A stretch of 64,000 bases of DNA from Psychrobacter sp. Choline-02u-9 (GTDB lineage: Bacteria > Pseudomonadota > Gammaproteobacteria > Pseudomonadales > Moraxellaceae): NCBI RefSeq assembly GCF_002836505.1, contig NZ_PJBF01000041.1, positions 1 through 64,000 on the forward strand. Direction: 5' to 3'. Positions 28,770-37,926 of this stretch are shown here, one piece after another. The translations under genes were made by a program, and so were the position numbers. The notes beneath the pieces are model-generated. The model worked only from the letters and a program-made list of their open reading frames with translations. It was not told where the DNA came from and did not search any database. How positions within the stretch are numbered: position 1 is the first letter of the stretch; every line of letters starts with the position of its first letter.

Positions 28770-29264
28770 GATTAATATTTTACATCACTCAATACTTCTG
28801 TTTCAGTATCGATTATTAAACTATAAAGAGATTTTTCGAATATAGAACCATAAAAATATGGCAATATGCGAATAATTTATATATCAATAATTAAATATAG
28901 TGTAAGGTTAATAGTCAGAGATATATGGCGTTAAAATACTAATATAGTTAACATATATTCACTAATAGATGTTCAGTATGGTGTATACCTTAAGTTTTTC
29001 AGATTTTCTATACCGCCTATCTGAATATTATCGCCCTTTATCATGAATATTATAGTTATATGTTACAGTTCTAATGCTATCGCTTTACAATATATTAACC
29101 ACGATAATCAATAGTTATGAAAGTAATAAATGGTCTTTTATAGGAATTGTATTTACCTGATAAGACATTGTTTATAGCTCATACCAAACTTATGAATTGA
29201 ATACTGGTAAATTAACTTTCTAAAAATATTAATGAGAAAGTTCAAGATAATTAAGGAGCTGATG
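28770..29264. other. Gene-free AT-rich region between dinB and small gene
   Basis: About 490 bases of strongly AT-rich DNA between divergent genes. Apart from the dyad next to dinB (28792-28809) I find no gene, RNA or repeat. Confidence 0.4.
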
Positions 29265-29510
29265 ATGAGTCATGAATTAAAAGGGAGCGATTTGACAAGA
29301 GCAATGTTAGCGCGCGGTGATGAAAATATATGGTGTGCGGTTTGTGATGAAAGCGATGAACAAGCGATGATGGATCAGTGTGGTAATGATTTTACCGCTT
29401 ATATCGTATCGTTTAATGATGGATATTTTTATTGTAGCGCTGGCATGCCATGGAGTTATGCAGTACCGATTAAGATAAGCGCTGTTATGCCATTTGAAGT
29501 ATCGATATAA
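29265..29510 (+). CDS. Small protein of unknown function (81 aa)
   Basis: The start was placed at the ATG at 29265 because AAGGAG ends six bases before it; an ATG three bases upstream is too close. The 81-residue protein has no signal peptide or membrane segment. It contains four cysteines (two in IWCAVCDES, others at MMDQCGND and YFYCSAG) and an aromatic core, so metal binding is conceivable, though spacing fits no motif I know. It lies next to the opposite-strand tRNA-Leu and stands alone. Confidence 0.65.
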   Translation: MSHELKGSDLTRAMLARGDENIWCAVCDESDEQAMMDQCGNDFTAYIVSFNDGYFYCSAGMPWSYAVPIKISAVMPFEVSI

Positions 29511-29548
29511 ATAAATTAAGAGTTTGATAGGGCGAATATAATAAGCAC

Positions 29549-29571
29549 AAAAAAACCTCCGATAAAGGAGG
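29549..29571 (-). terminator. Terminator of tRNA-Leu transcript
   Basis: A GC-rich 5-bp stem (CCTCC with GGAGG) and six-base loop is followed on the minus strand by seven T. It lies 19 bases beyond the tRNA 3' end. Confidence 0.8.
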
Positions 29572-29589
29572 CTAGTTTGTACTAAATAT

Positions 29590-29676
29590 TGGTACCAGTG
29601 GTCGGACTCGAACCGACACGCTTTTAAAGGCAACGGATTTTGAATCCGTCATGTCTACCAATTCCATCACACTGGC
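29590..29676 (-). tRNA. tRNA-Leu (anticodon CAA)
   Basis: The 87-base sequence folds as a class II tRNA: acceptor GCCAGTG with CACTGGT, anticodon stem ACGGA/TCCGT with loop TTCAAAA giving anticodon CAA (reads UUG), a variable arm, and the T-loop GGTTCGAGTCC. The CCA end is encoded. Confidence 0.95.
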
Positions 29677-29828
29677 ATGTTAGGTGATAATAGTTATTGA
29701 CTAAATATTATCTAATTGGGCTACAGTGTTGACTGTATAGGCTGCGTATTATAGCAGCCTATTTACATGCGTCAAGTATTATTTTATACAATTTTTCATT
29801 TATTCTACTAATGCTAAATAGCATCATT

Positions 29829-30602
29829 CTAGCCGACAAAGGCACGCTCAACTGCGTAATCTGCTTGCACACCCATACGTGGTGAAACAGTCAAGCCAAA
29901 GTCATCTAAAATAGCAGAAACCTCAGCATTAAACGGCATACTGCCACAAAGCATGACACGGTCGTCGTCTTTATTCATTGGTGGTAAACCAATATCTTCG
30001 AACAATTTGCCTGACTTCATCAAATCAGTGACACGTCCTTGATTTCTGAATTCTTCACGCGTAACCGTTGGATAATAGATGAATTTTTCGCGATACCATT
30101 CACCAAAGATTTCATCATTAGGTAGCTCGTTTTCGAACATCTCGCGATAAGCCAAATCATGAACATGACGTACGCCATGTACTAAGATAATTTTGTCAAA
30201 ACGCTCATACACTTCAGGGTCACGTGCTAGTGACAAGAAGGGAGCAAGACCAGTACCAGTAGAGAGCATATAAAGGTTCTTACCTGGTAGCAGATCGTCC
30301 AATACTAGTGTACCCGTTGGTTTTTTACTGACTAACAGCTCGTCGCCTACTTTGATATGTTGCAAGCGCGAAGTTAATGGACCATCTTGAACTTTAATAG
30401 AGAAAAATTCTAAATGATCTTCATAGTTAGGGCTGGCGATTGAATAAGCGCGTAATAGTGGCTTGCCATCAACAACAAGTCCAATCATCGCAAATTCGCC
30501 ATTACGAAAGCGCAAGCCATCGTCACGAGTGGTTTTGATACTAAATAGAGAGTCATTCCAGTGATGAACCTCTGTGACCGTTTCGGTGCGAAGTTTTGAC
30601 AT
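29829..30602 (-). CDS. fpr: Ferredoxin/flavodoxin-NADP+ reductase
   Basis: The 257-residue FAD enzyme moves electrons between NADPH and ferredoxin or flavodoxin. The FAD motif RAYSIASPNY, the NADP-binding stretch LYMLSTGTGLAPFLSLARD and VMLCGSMPFN are present, and the C-terminus ends AVERAFVG as in the bacterial subclass Fpr. It is a single gene with an AGGAC ribosome site before the ATG. Confidence 0.92.
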   Translation of the reverse strand: MSKLRTETVTEVHHWNDSLFSIKTTRDDGLRFRNGEFAMIGLVVDGKPLLRAYSIASPNYEDHLEFFSIKVQDGPLTSRLQHIKVGDELLVSKKPTGTLVLDDLLPGKNLYMLSTGTGLAPFLSLARDPEVYERFDKIILVHGVRHVHDLAYREMFENELPNDEIFGEWYREKFIYYPTVTREEFRNQGRVTDLMKSGKLFEDIGLPPMNKDDDRVMLCGSMPFNAEVSAILDDFGLTVSPRMGVQADYAVERAFVG

Positions 30603-31028
30603 AAAGTCCTCGTTAATAAGTTGTTATTTGTGTGTTAAGTTTGAATAAGTATTAAATCAGAATTTTCAATGTTAAATTGAACATTATAAAAACGTATCAG
30701 TCTTTTAAGCGTTGTCGAAACTGCTATTTTTATGAACGAGTAAATGATGAGTAAGCGTAATAGAATTGGTTTATCAGCTTATATATAGCCAGCTATTACG
30801 TCATTAGACATAGTAAATTTGCGTCAACGATGACAGCATTACTGGTCATATCATCCAAATGTAAATGACTCTCATCAAATTTCTTGCTCATAATACCAAA
30901 CTTTAAAATAAAAATCCGTCTAGCAGTGATTGTCTAGCATGATAAAATGGAATATCGTTAGTGAGTAATTTTGTATCATTTGGCAAAACTGCTTTATCAA
31001 GGTAGTTTTGTATTACTGGAGTTGGTCT
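30603..31028. other. Divergent intergenic region fpr / trmO
   Basis: About 425 AT-rich bases between divergent genes. They should hold both promoters. A direct repeat GTCTAGCA occurs twice near 30919-30940. I see no gene or known regulatory element. Confidence 0.35.
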
Positions 31029-31898
31029 ATGCTTGATGAGAATCCCCTGTTAGATAACTACCATCAAGCTCCTGTTATTGGCTATCATCGTGCCCCGCTG
31101 TCACAAAAATTCGGTGCGCCGCGCCAGCCAAACTTGGTTGCTATGACTAGTGTCATTGAAATGTTAGCGCCATATGATACGCCAGCTGCATTTGATGGTT
31201 TGGATAAGTTTAGCCATATATGGGTGAGTTGGCAGTTTCATCATAATTATCGATATAAAAATAACAATGAAACCAGTACTAGCTTTCGTGCTCAAGTACG
31301 CCCACCAAGATTGGGCGGTAATCAAAAAATAGGGGTATTTGCCAGTCGAAGCATGTATCGTCCTTCGGGGTTAGGCCTATCTGTCGTCAAGCTCGAGCAA
31401 GTCAAAATAGTTCAAGGTCGTGTATTATTGATTATCAAAGGTGCTGATATGATAGATGGCACGCCAATCATCGATATAAAGCCGTATGTGGCGTATAGCG
31501 ATGCGCTTGTAGAGGCAGAGAGTGGCTTTGCACCTACGGCTCCTACGCTATTAGAAGTGACGATGACCGATGCTGCTAATGAACAGTTTATGATATTAGT
31601 AAGCGCAGGCGAGCCTAGTGATGCTCATAATGATACAAGCAACAATAATACAAGTATTAAAGACGCAAACACTGGATCGAATAGTGCGACAGTTGCATCT
31701 ACGATTCATCGTATACAAAATCAATTAGTAGCCTCAGATATGAGCATTATTAAAGAGCTAATTGCCCAAGACCCGCGTCCAGCTTATCGACGGACAGAGA
31801 TCGCTACGCCATTTGTTATGCGTTATAAATCGGTTGATGTGAGTTTTCAGTTGATAGAATCAGGACAGCTACAGATAATCGCTGTGGTTACGGTGTAG
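31029..31898 (+). CDS. trmO: tRNA (t6A37) N6-methyltransferase TrmO
   Basis: The 289-residue protein matches TrmO (YaeB/TsaA), a beta-barrel SAM-dependent enzyme that methylates t6A37 in tRNA-Thr. Conserved parts are IGYHRAPLSQKFGAPRQPN, FDKFSHIWVSWQFH-like sequence, RPPRLGG, and GVFASRSMYRPSGLGLSVV. It is longer than usual because a Ser/Asn/Thr-rich stretch of about 35 residues (around 200-235) interrupts the C-terminal part. The ATG at 31029 has GGAG seven bases upstream. Confidence 0.92.
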   Translation: MLDENPLLDNYHQAPVIGYHRAPLSQKFGAPRQPNLVAMTSVIEMLAPYDTPAAFDGLDKFSHIWVSWQFHHNYRYKNNNETSTSFRAQVRPPRLGGNQKIGVFASRSMYRPSGLGLSVVKLEQVKIVQGRVLLIIKGADMIDGTPIIDIKPYVAYSDALVEAESGFAPTAPTLLEVTMTDAANEQFMILVSAGEPSDAHNDTSNNNTSIKDANTGSNSATVASTIHRIQNQLVASDMSIIKELIAQDPRPAYRRTEIATPFVMRYKSVDVSFQLIESGQLQIIAVVTV

Positions 31899-31957
31899 CT
31901 GGCTTGCATCGATAGCGTTTTTGACAACACATTTTAAAATAATAGAAGAAGAGAGAT

Positions 31958-33745
31958 ATGTCTGCTCAACAGTACTCGATAGTGATTGATTTGCGTTGGT
32001 GTCTAGATGAGCTATTGGCAGATAAAGTGATTGACCAACGCGGCTATAATCTAGTCATTACTAGCCGTCGCGACAAAGCGCAGCATCCTTTACTAACGAT
32101 TAGTGAATTTGGCTTGCCGAATGGCCATGCGACGGACAATAGCGCTGAAAATAAATTAACTTTGGCTTGGCTCAACCAATGGTTGGCGGCTAAAGCAGAC
32201 ATGTCTCTCGTTCGTATTGATCCTCTAAAAGTTGATGTCCCTGCAGTCACACAATTGATGTCATTTGAATATGCACGTTCACAGCATATTTTACCGATTG
32301 AGGTCGCTGTAGACGAAGTGGTTATCGGAACAGATCAGCCTTTTTATACTGACTGGCACTCAAGTATTGAAAAATTGATCAAATCAAAAAGCTATCGTAC
32401 GGTCTATATCAATCCTGAGCAGATCAAACGCTACCGGCAGGAGTTCTATCAAGTCACCCAAGCGATTGCAGGCGCAAATAGTGTCCATAAGCGTGCAGCT
32501 GCCGATGTGACCAATGTCGAAGCATTATTGCAATTAGGTGACAATACTAATCCCGATGCCAATGACCAGCATATTGTCAGAGTTGTTGATTGGCTGTTGC
32601 AATATGCCTTTGAGCAACGAGCTAGTGATATCCATTTAGAGCCACGTCGTGAGACAGGTAAGGTTCGCTTCCGAATTGATGGTGTACTCCATACGGTGTA
32701 TGAGATGCCATTGGCAATCATCGTCGCGGTGACCGCACGTATCAAAATTCTAGGGCGACTAAACGTTGCAGAAAAGCGTAAGCCGCAGGATGGCCGTTTA
32801 AAGACGCGAACGCCGAAGGGACTAGAGACAGAGCTTCGTTTATCGACTATGCCAACCGCATTTGGTGAAAAGTTGGTCATGCGGGTGTTCGATCCTGAAG
32901 TACTGGTGCGCTCCTTCGCTCAGCTTGGTCTATCCGGCAAGCAGCTTGAAACGTGGCATGAATTGACTGCTCATCCAAATGGGATTATTTTGGTCACTGG
33001 GCCTACAGGGTCAGGTAAAACCACGACCTTGTATAGTACTCTCAAGCAGCTAGCGACTGAACAAGTCAATGTCTGTACCATTGAAGATCCTATTGAAATG
33101 ATTGAACCTGCATTTAACCAAATGCAAGTAAATCCAGGTGTCGATCTAAACTTTGCCGACGGCATTCGCTCTTTGATGCGTCAAGATCCTGATATTATTA
33201 TGGTGGGGGAGATTCGTGATGCCGAAACAGCCAATATGGCAGTACAAGCCTCATTGACAGGGCATTTGGTGCTCTCGACACTACATACTAACGATGCGCC
33301 AAGTTCAATCACTCGCTTGCATGATTTGGGTATTCAGCCATTTTTGACATCAGCGACTATCTTAGGCGTAATGGCACAGCGTTTGTTACGTACGCTATGC
33401 CCGCATTGCAAAAAAGCGGTAGACGTTGTGCCAGACAGCGAGGTTGCCATTCAATGGCAGGAGTTGGTACAACCTTGGCGTGCGCCTGCCCCAGCACAAA
33501 TTTATATGGCTCAAGGCTGCGAGCATTGTCGACACACTGGTTATCAGGGACGAATCGGCCTATACGAGATTATGCCGTTGTCTAACGAATTAAAAAAACT
33601 GGTCGCAGCCGATACAAACTTAGATGTGCTCAAACAACAAGCCTATCGTGAAGGTCTACAGCCATTACGTCTATCAGGTGCAAAACGTATTAGTGAAGGT
33701 GTGACAACCATAGAAGAGGTGATGCGAGTCGTGCCTCTTAATTAA
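31958..33745 (+). CDS. gspE: Type II secretion system ATPase GspE
   Basis: The 595-residue protein is a secretion ATPase: N-terminal domain, then the AAA-like domain with Walker A GPTGSGKT (about 348-355), an Asp box (CTIEDPIEM), Walker B (DPDIIMVGEIRD) and His box (GHLVLSTLHTND). A zinc-binding C4 module has cysteines at 481, 484, 521 and 524. GspE drives pseudopilus assembly from the cytoplasmic face. No gspF or other core genes adjoin it; the minor pseudopilins are about 3 kb downstream. A close PilB relative is the alternative, but the C4 module and neighbourhood favour GspE. Confidence 0.85.
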   Translation: MSAQQYSIVIDLRWCLDELLADKVIDQRGYNLVITSRRDKAQHPLLTISEFGLPNGHATDNSAENKLTLAWLNQWLAAKADMSLVRIDPLKVDVPAVTQLMSFEYARSQHILPIEVAVDEVVIGTDQPFYTDWHSSIEKLIKSKSYRTVYINPEQIKRYRQEFYQVTQAIAGANSVHKRAAADVTNVEALLQLGDNTNPDANDQHIVRVVDWLLQYAFEQRASDIHLEPRRETGKVRFRIDGVLHTVYEMPLAIIVAVTARIKILGRLNVAEKRKPQDGRLKTRTPKGLETELRLSTMPTAFGEKLVMRVFDPEVLVRSFAQLGLSGKQLETWHELTAHPNGIILVTGPTGSGKTTTLYSTLKQLATEQVNVCTIEDPIEMIEPAFNQMQVNPGVDLNFADGIRSLMRQDPDIIMVGEIRDAETANMAVQASLTGHLVLSTLHTNDAPSSITRLHDLGIQPFLTSATILGVMAQRLLRTLCPHCKKAVDVVPDSEVAIQWQELVQPWRAPAPAQIYMAQGCEHCRHTGYQGRIGLYEIMPLSNELKKLVAADTNLDVLKQQAYREGLQPLRLSGAKRISEGVTTIEEVMRVVPLN

Positions 33746-33766
33746 CTATTGTATTTGAAGTCGTGT

Positions 33767-34432
33767 TTAGCGTTCCCAACGTACGTTTTGGCGAATGATT
33801 TTTGCTGGTGTGCCTGCTACCATACAGTTTGGTATAGTGACTGGTTTATTGACGAAGGCACCTGCTGCGATGATACATCCATCAGCGATAGAGACGTTTT
33901 TTGAAATAGTCACATTAGCCGCAATCCAAATATGATCTCCTAGAATGACATCAGAATGTGCTTTGTTCACTCGTACGTTAGTATCTATATCGTAGACCTT
34001 ATGCACATCGGTAGCGCGAATTTCAATACCACGCGATATCATGCAAGACTTACCAATAGTCACACTCTTATCACGTGCCAAGATATAGCAGTCAATGGCA
34101 GTGGTATACTCACCAATATGAATGCGTAAATGATTACCAACGACTAATAATTGACCAGAGAATTTAACATGTTCTGCGATAGTGACTTGATTGTGATTAC
34201 CATTAATGTCGATTTTTAGTTTATTAAGTTTCCCATGACTACCAATGGTAATTCGATTGTTATCACCTTTACGAATAGTAATTGTGGAGTTGCCAATGAT
34301 ACGTACGTCGTTAGCTATTTCAATGTAATTACTATGGCCTTTATCTTGTAATAAAAACCGTTGTTTATACAGTTGCTTGGGCAACAATGTTTTGAAGATA
34401 TGGGGTAAAGTGATAGTTTTTTTATGGTTCAT
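33767..34432 (-). CDS. Hexapeptide-repeat (LbH) acyltransferase
   Basis: The 221-residue protein is built of imperfect hexapeptide repeats (about 40-205) typical of left-handed beta-helix acetyl/acyltransferases, with the C-terminal VAGTPAKIIRQN-type end found in sugar O-acetyltransferases. A His-containing loop (IAANVTISKNVSIADG region) follows. The acceptor is unknown; surface polysaccharide is a usual target. It is a lone gene facing gspE tail to tail, only 21 bases apart, and has no polysaccharide genes around it. Confidence 0.8.
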   Translation of the reverse strand: MNHKKTITLPHIFKTLLPKQLYKQRFLLQDKGHSNYIEIANDVRIIGNSTITIRKGDNNRITIGSHGKLNKLKIDINGNHNQVTIAEHVKFSGQLLVVGNHLRIHIGEYTTAIDCYILARDKSVTIGKSCMISRGIEIRATDVHKVYDIDTNVRVNKAHSDVILGDHIWIAANVTISKNVSIADGCIIAAGAFVNKPVTIPNCMVAGTPAKIIRQNVRWER

Positions 34433-34687
34433 AGTATGGCACTTATGAGAGGTAATAAAGGTTTTGAAGCTTCGGCTTTTAAAAGATTGTTATGATGTAT
34501 CGACTAAATTCGTATCATCCATTTATTTAGAATAAATTCTATTTAGAGTATTTTTGATAGCCATTTAAGGTAGTGTACCGTTAAACAATACTTGAAAACA
34601 GCTTCCTTCACAGCAATCAATGCAAACAAGATTCAAATTTTTAATTCCCATACTTTTAATTAATAAGTTTTAACAACGAGATTATTT

Positions 34688-35476
34688 ATGTTTACAGATA
34701 CTCATTGTCACCTCAACCGTTTAGATTTGACGAAATATGATGGTAAATTATCTGGCGCGATTGACGCCATGAAAACGGCTAATGTTACCCGTGCGATGGC
34801 GATCATGTGTGACTTTGCAGAATATGATGAGATTGCCAATATTGTGAGCACCTATGGTGACGAGACACTAAATCTAGGGATGAGTGTAGGGATTCATCCT
34901 TGTGAGGATATTGATGTACTGAAATCAGCGACGGTTGAGCGTCTAATAGAGACTGCTGATAAAGATCATGTATGGGCAATAGGCGAGACAGGGCTAGATT
35001 ACTACTGGTCAACCGAAAATAAAAAAGAGCAGCAAGCAAGTCTTGCACGTCATATCCATGCCAGTCAGCAACTAAAAAAACCGCTTGTCATACATATGCG
35101 CGATGCAAAAGAAGATACGATCGATATCTTAAAAAGTGAAGGTGCTGAGCATGGTATTATTCATTGCTTCACTGAAGATTGGGAAACCGCAAAACGTGCT
35201 TTAGATTTAGGATTTTATATCTCCTTCTCAGGTATTGTTAGCTTTAAAAGTGCCCAAAGCATCCAAGATGCTGCACGACATATGCCTAGAGACAGAATCT
35301 TGATTGAGACCGACAGTCCATATTTGGCGCCTGTGCCTAAGCGTGGTCGTCCCAATGAGCCTGCCTACGTACCCTACGTCGCCAGCTTTATCGCAGATAT
35401 GTATGGTTGTGATAGTAACGAGGTTGGAGCATTAACCGCAAAAAACTTTGAAAATTTACTGGCACAGTATCGCTAA
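34688..35476 (+). CDS. TatD-family metal-dependent hydrolase
   Basis: A 262-residue TIM-barrel protein with the metal ligands of the TatD family: DTHCHLNRLD at the N-terminus, GETGLDYYW, VIHMRDA, IIHCFTED and IETDSPYLAPVPKRGRPNEP. Family members act as deoxyribonucleases or D-aminoacyl-tRNA/other hydrolases; the exact substrate is unsettled. Most similar in layout to YcfH. Confidence 0.9.
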   Translation: MFTDTHCHLNRLDLTKYDGKLSGAIDAMKTANVTRAMAIMCDFAEYDEIANIVSTYGDETLNLGMSVGIHPCEDIDVLKSATVERLIETADKDHVWAIGETGLDYYWSTENKKEQQASLARHIHASQQLKKPLVIHMRDAKEDTIDILKSEGAEHGIIHCFTEDWETAKRALDLGFYISFSGIVSFKSAQSIQDAARHMPRDRILIETDSPYLAPVPKRGRPNEPAYVPYVASFIADMYGCDSNEVGALTAKNFENLLAQYR

Positions 35477-35518
35477 AATGGTTATGCTATGACCAGTCAG
35501 TCATTTATGTGATAGTCG

Positions 35519-35564
35519 TATAGTTCAATCCCCTTTAGTATTTGATTTACTAAATGTAACTATA
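35519..35564. repeat. 46-bp interrupted palindrome
   Basis: Outer arms TATAGTT/AACTATA and inner arms TTTAGTA/TACTAAA form a nested inverted repeat with a seven-base loop. The left end resembles the ends of the 107-bp repeat at 48350 (TATAGTTGATCCAATTTA). It may be a shortened relative or a separate hairpin. Confidence 0.4.
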
Positions 35565-35709
35565 TGATTATCAATGACTATTTGTAAATATAAGCATATC
35601 CCTTTTATGGTATTTCAGCAGTTCTTGTATAGTTTTATACGCTCATTGCCAAATGTACGCACATAATTGATGGTCATATGCTTAATCTTGTCATGTTTTA
35701 GGAGAGATT

Positions 35710-36393
35710 ATGAGTCGTCAGCACCAGTTCAAGGCACGAGAAGAGAACATCTTAGCGATGGCAGAACAATTGCTACTTGAGTCAGGCGATGGTGATATCA
35801 CTTTAGACAGTTTGGCAGATCAGCTCGATTTGGCTAAAGGCACCCTGTACAAGCATTTCTCCAGTAAAGATGAGCTTTATCTGCGTATTATTATTCGTTA
35901 CGAAGAGCAATTGTTTGAGATTAACCGTATTGATGACTGCCCGTCGGCAGGTGTTGCCCGTATGATTTTTCAGCAGTTATTCAATCCGCAAAAAGCCATG
36001 CTATTGAATCAAATTGAAGAGCGTCTGGCAGCATCAGTGACTGGGCTCAATCGTTTGTTTGGTGAGTTATATGATATCCGTCGCCAGCGCATGAAGCGTT
36101 TGATTGATATTATTAGCGCATACCTAAAAGATGAGCACAGTAATTTGAGTACTCGTGATTATCTATCGTCTATTTGGGCGATTGGTCAGGGCGGTGCAGG
36201 GCTCTTAAACTCAAGCTTTTACCAACGCTATTTAGGTCGCCGTGATACGCTGCGTTATGCTTTTGTTCAGCAAGTGCTAGAGTTGCCAAGCCATTATCCT
36301 GCTGATGATGAAGAGGTCATGGATGAGGATATGCAAGAGCTGGTAGAGCAAATCGATACTGAATCAGAAGAGCACCGCAATACCAACTACTAA
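35710..36393 (+). CDS. TetR-family transcriptional regulator
   Basis: The 227-residue protein has an N-terminal helix-turn-helix (about 12-58; LADQLDLAKGTLYKHFSSKDEL) and a helical ligand domain. The last 30 residues are unusually acidic (Glu/Asp-rich). Its target cannot be inferred; it stands before the pseudopilin operon on the same strand, but with a gap of about 200 bases. Confidence 0.88.
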   Translation: MSRQHQFKAREENILAMAEQLLLESGDGDITLDSLADQLDLAKGTLYKHFSSKDELYLRIIIRYEEQLFEINRIDDCPSAGVARMIFQQLFNPQKAMLLNQIEERLAASVTGLNRLFGELYDIRRQRMKRLIDIISAYLKDEHSNLSTRDYLSSIWAIGQGGAGLLNSSFYQRYLGRRDTLRYAFVQQVLELPSHYPADDEEVMDEDMQELVEQIDTESEEHRNTNY

Positions 36394-36592
36394 AGTAGTT
36401 ATTGATAAAGTAGCTCTTAGTAAAGGAACTATTAATAAACTAGCAAGTAATTTTTGGGTTGTGAACCTTTTTCGGCTTTAATAAATCGTGTTGTAATGCT
36501 TACTATTGCAGCACGAATTCATATATCTTTTAATATTCTTCAAAAACTTTTTCTCATTCTGCGACAATTAAAATTGGGCTTATAGGTGCAAT

Positions 36593-37417
36593 ATGCCGGT
36601 CACTGTCAAGACTCAGTCCAGTTCAGCGGCTACTTGCTCTTTCACTTTAATTAGTCAAACGTCTCAGTCAAACTGCTTAGATATAAGACCTACAGACCGT
36701 TGTCGAAGCTGCTTCTCCATATCAACTGATATCCATCACTTATCATCACTCTCATCAATAAACAGTCGGACACAGGCTGGTTTTACATTGGTAGAAATCG
36801 TGGTGGTAGTGGTTATCTTGTCTATATTTGCTGGCATAATGAGTTTATCTGTCGGTAGCAGTGAATCCCGCAAAAACCGCGCTTTTTATGAGCATTTGAC
36901 TGATTCGTTGAGCTACGTTCGCCTATTGTCGGCTGAACGTATGCAGCCGATGGGTTTGCGTATGCAGGCAGATAAGCAAGGTCAAGTAGAGCCAGTCATT
37001 GTTACCCTATCAAATCCATATGTCGCATACCAGACAACGGAGATGATGTCAGATAGCACCGACAGTCAGCCTAAAAATGCTATGGAGCTGTCGGCAAAGG
37101 TGGCTGGTCTATCAGGCTCTACTGATGAGCAAAAACCAATGCCAAGTTGGAAAGTCGAGTCAGGTGTTAGCTTACCTGAACTGCCTACAGGCGTGAGTAT
37201 TAGAGTTCAAAATTTGGATTCTAACGGTTTACAGAGTACGGGACGAACACAAACGTTACAGCCTTGGTTTAGCGATCAAAACGTACCGCAGGTATTGTGG
37301 TTTGGTACAGGACAAGCAACGCCCGTCACCATTGAAGTACTTCACGATTCGCGTTTAGTGGGCGAGGTGATTACGATAATGCCAGATGGCAGCATGCGAA
37401 TCGGACAGGGAATATAG
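36593..37417 (+). CDS. gspH: Type II secretion minor pseudopilin GspH, unusually long leader
   Basis: The 274-residue protein has a prepilin cleavage site at G63/F64 (QAG-FTLVEIVVVVVILS), with Glu at +5, and a GspH-type C-terminal domain. The leader of 63 polar residues is far longer than the usual 6-30. No in-frame ATG, GTG or TTG lies between 36593 and the cleavage site, and AGGTG stands five bases before this ATG, so the long leader appears real. It begins the gspH-I-J-K operon; GspH is part of the pseudopilus tip. Confidence 0.82.
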   Translation: MPVTVKTQSSSAATCSFTLISQTSQSNCLDIRPTDRCRSCFSISTDIHHLSSLSSINSRTQAGFTLVEIVVVVVILSIFAGIMSLSVGSSESRKNRAFYEHLTDSLSYVRLLSAERMQPMGLRMQADKQGQVEPVIVTLSNPYVAYQTTEMMSDSTDSQPKNAMELSAKVAGLSGSTDEQKPMPSWKVESGVSLPELPTGVSIRVQNLDSNGLQSTGRTQTLQPWFSDQNVPQVLWFGTGQATPVTIEVLHDSRLVGEVITIMPDGSMRIGQGI

Positions 37418-37926
37418 TGACTAAATTATATAAACCTCCTATGACAAGCCAGCCTATGTCACCAAAATCTATATCACTCAAGCCTAGGCGCGAGAGCGGC
37501 TTTACCCTTATCGAAGTGATGGTTGCTTTGGCTATTTTGGCAGTGGTAGCCGTCGCGGCGAGCCGTGCTAGTAGTGCGTATCTGAGTTCGGTTGATATAT
37601 TGCGTACTCGTACGCTTGCTCACTTCGTCGCCCAAAATGCCGCCGCTGATTTACGTATTCAAGGGACGTGGCTGACAGCCAACCGCACCCAAACTGTTAA
37701 TGCTCAAGGGCGTGATTGGCAAATATCAATGACAGTTGGTGACGCCATTACACCTGCTCTAAAAGAAGTAAATATCGCAGTTTCGCCTATTATAGATGGA
37801 CAGACGCGCACATCGGTCACTGATATCACTGTGATGCTAAGTAATACTGAGCAAGATACGGGCAGTTTGGATTTAAGTGGTCTAAGCACAACAGGCAATA
37901 GCGAGCAGGCCGGGGGCGGTCTGTGA
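37417..37926 (+). CDS. gspI: Type II secretion minor pseudopilin GspI
   Basis: The 169-residue protein carries a prepilin motif G28-FTLIEVMVALAILAVVAVAA and the short GspI C-terminal domain. It starts with GTG overlapping the gspH stop by one base, so translation is probably coupled. A basic SLKPRRESG segment precedes the cleavage site. GspI forms the tip core with GspJ and GspK. Confidence 0.88.
   Translation: MTKLYKPPMTSQPMSPKSISLKPRRESGFTLIEVMVALAILAVVAVAASRASSAYLSSVDILRTRTLAHFVAQNAAADLRIQGTWLTANRTQTVNAQGRDWQISMTVGDAITPALKEVNIAVSPIIDGQTRTSVTDITVMLSNTEQDTGSLDLSGLSTTGNSEQAGGGL

Noticed and set aside
29265..29676. Integrative element attached at tRNA-Leu
   Set aside because: No integrase, no direct repeat of the tRNA 3' end, and the neighbours are ordinary chromosomal genes.
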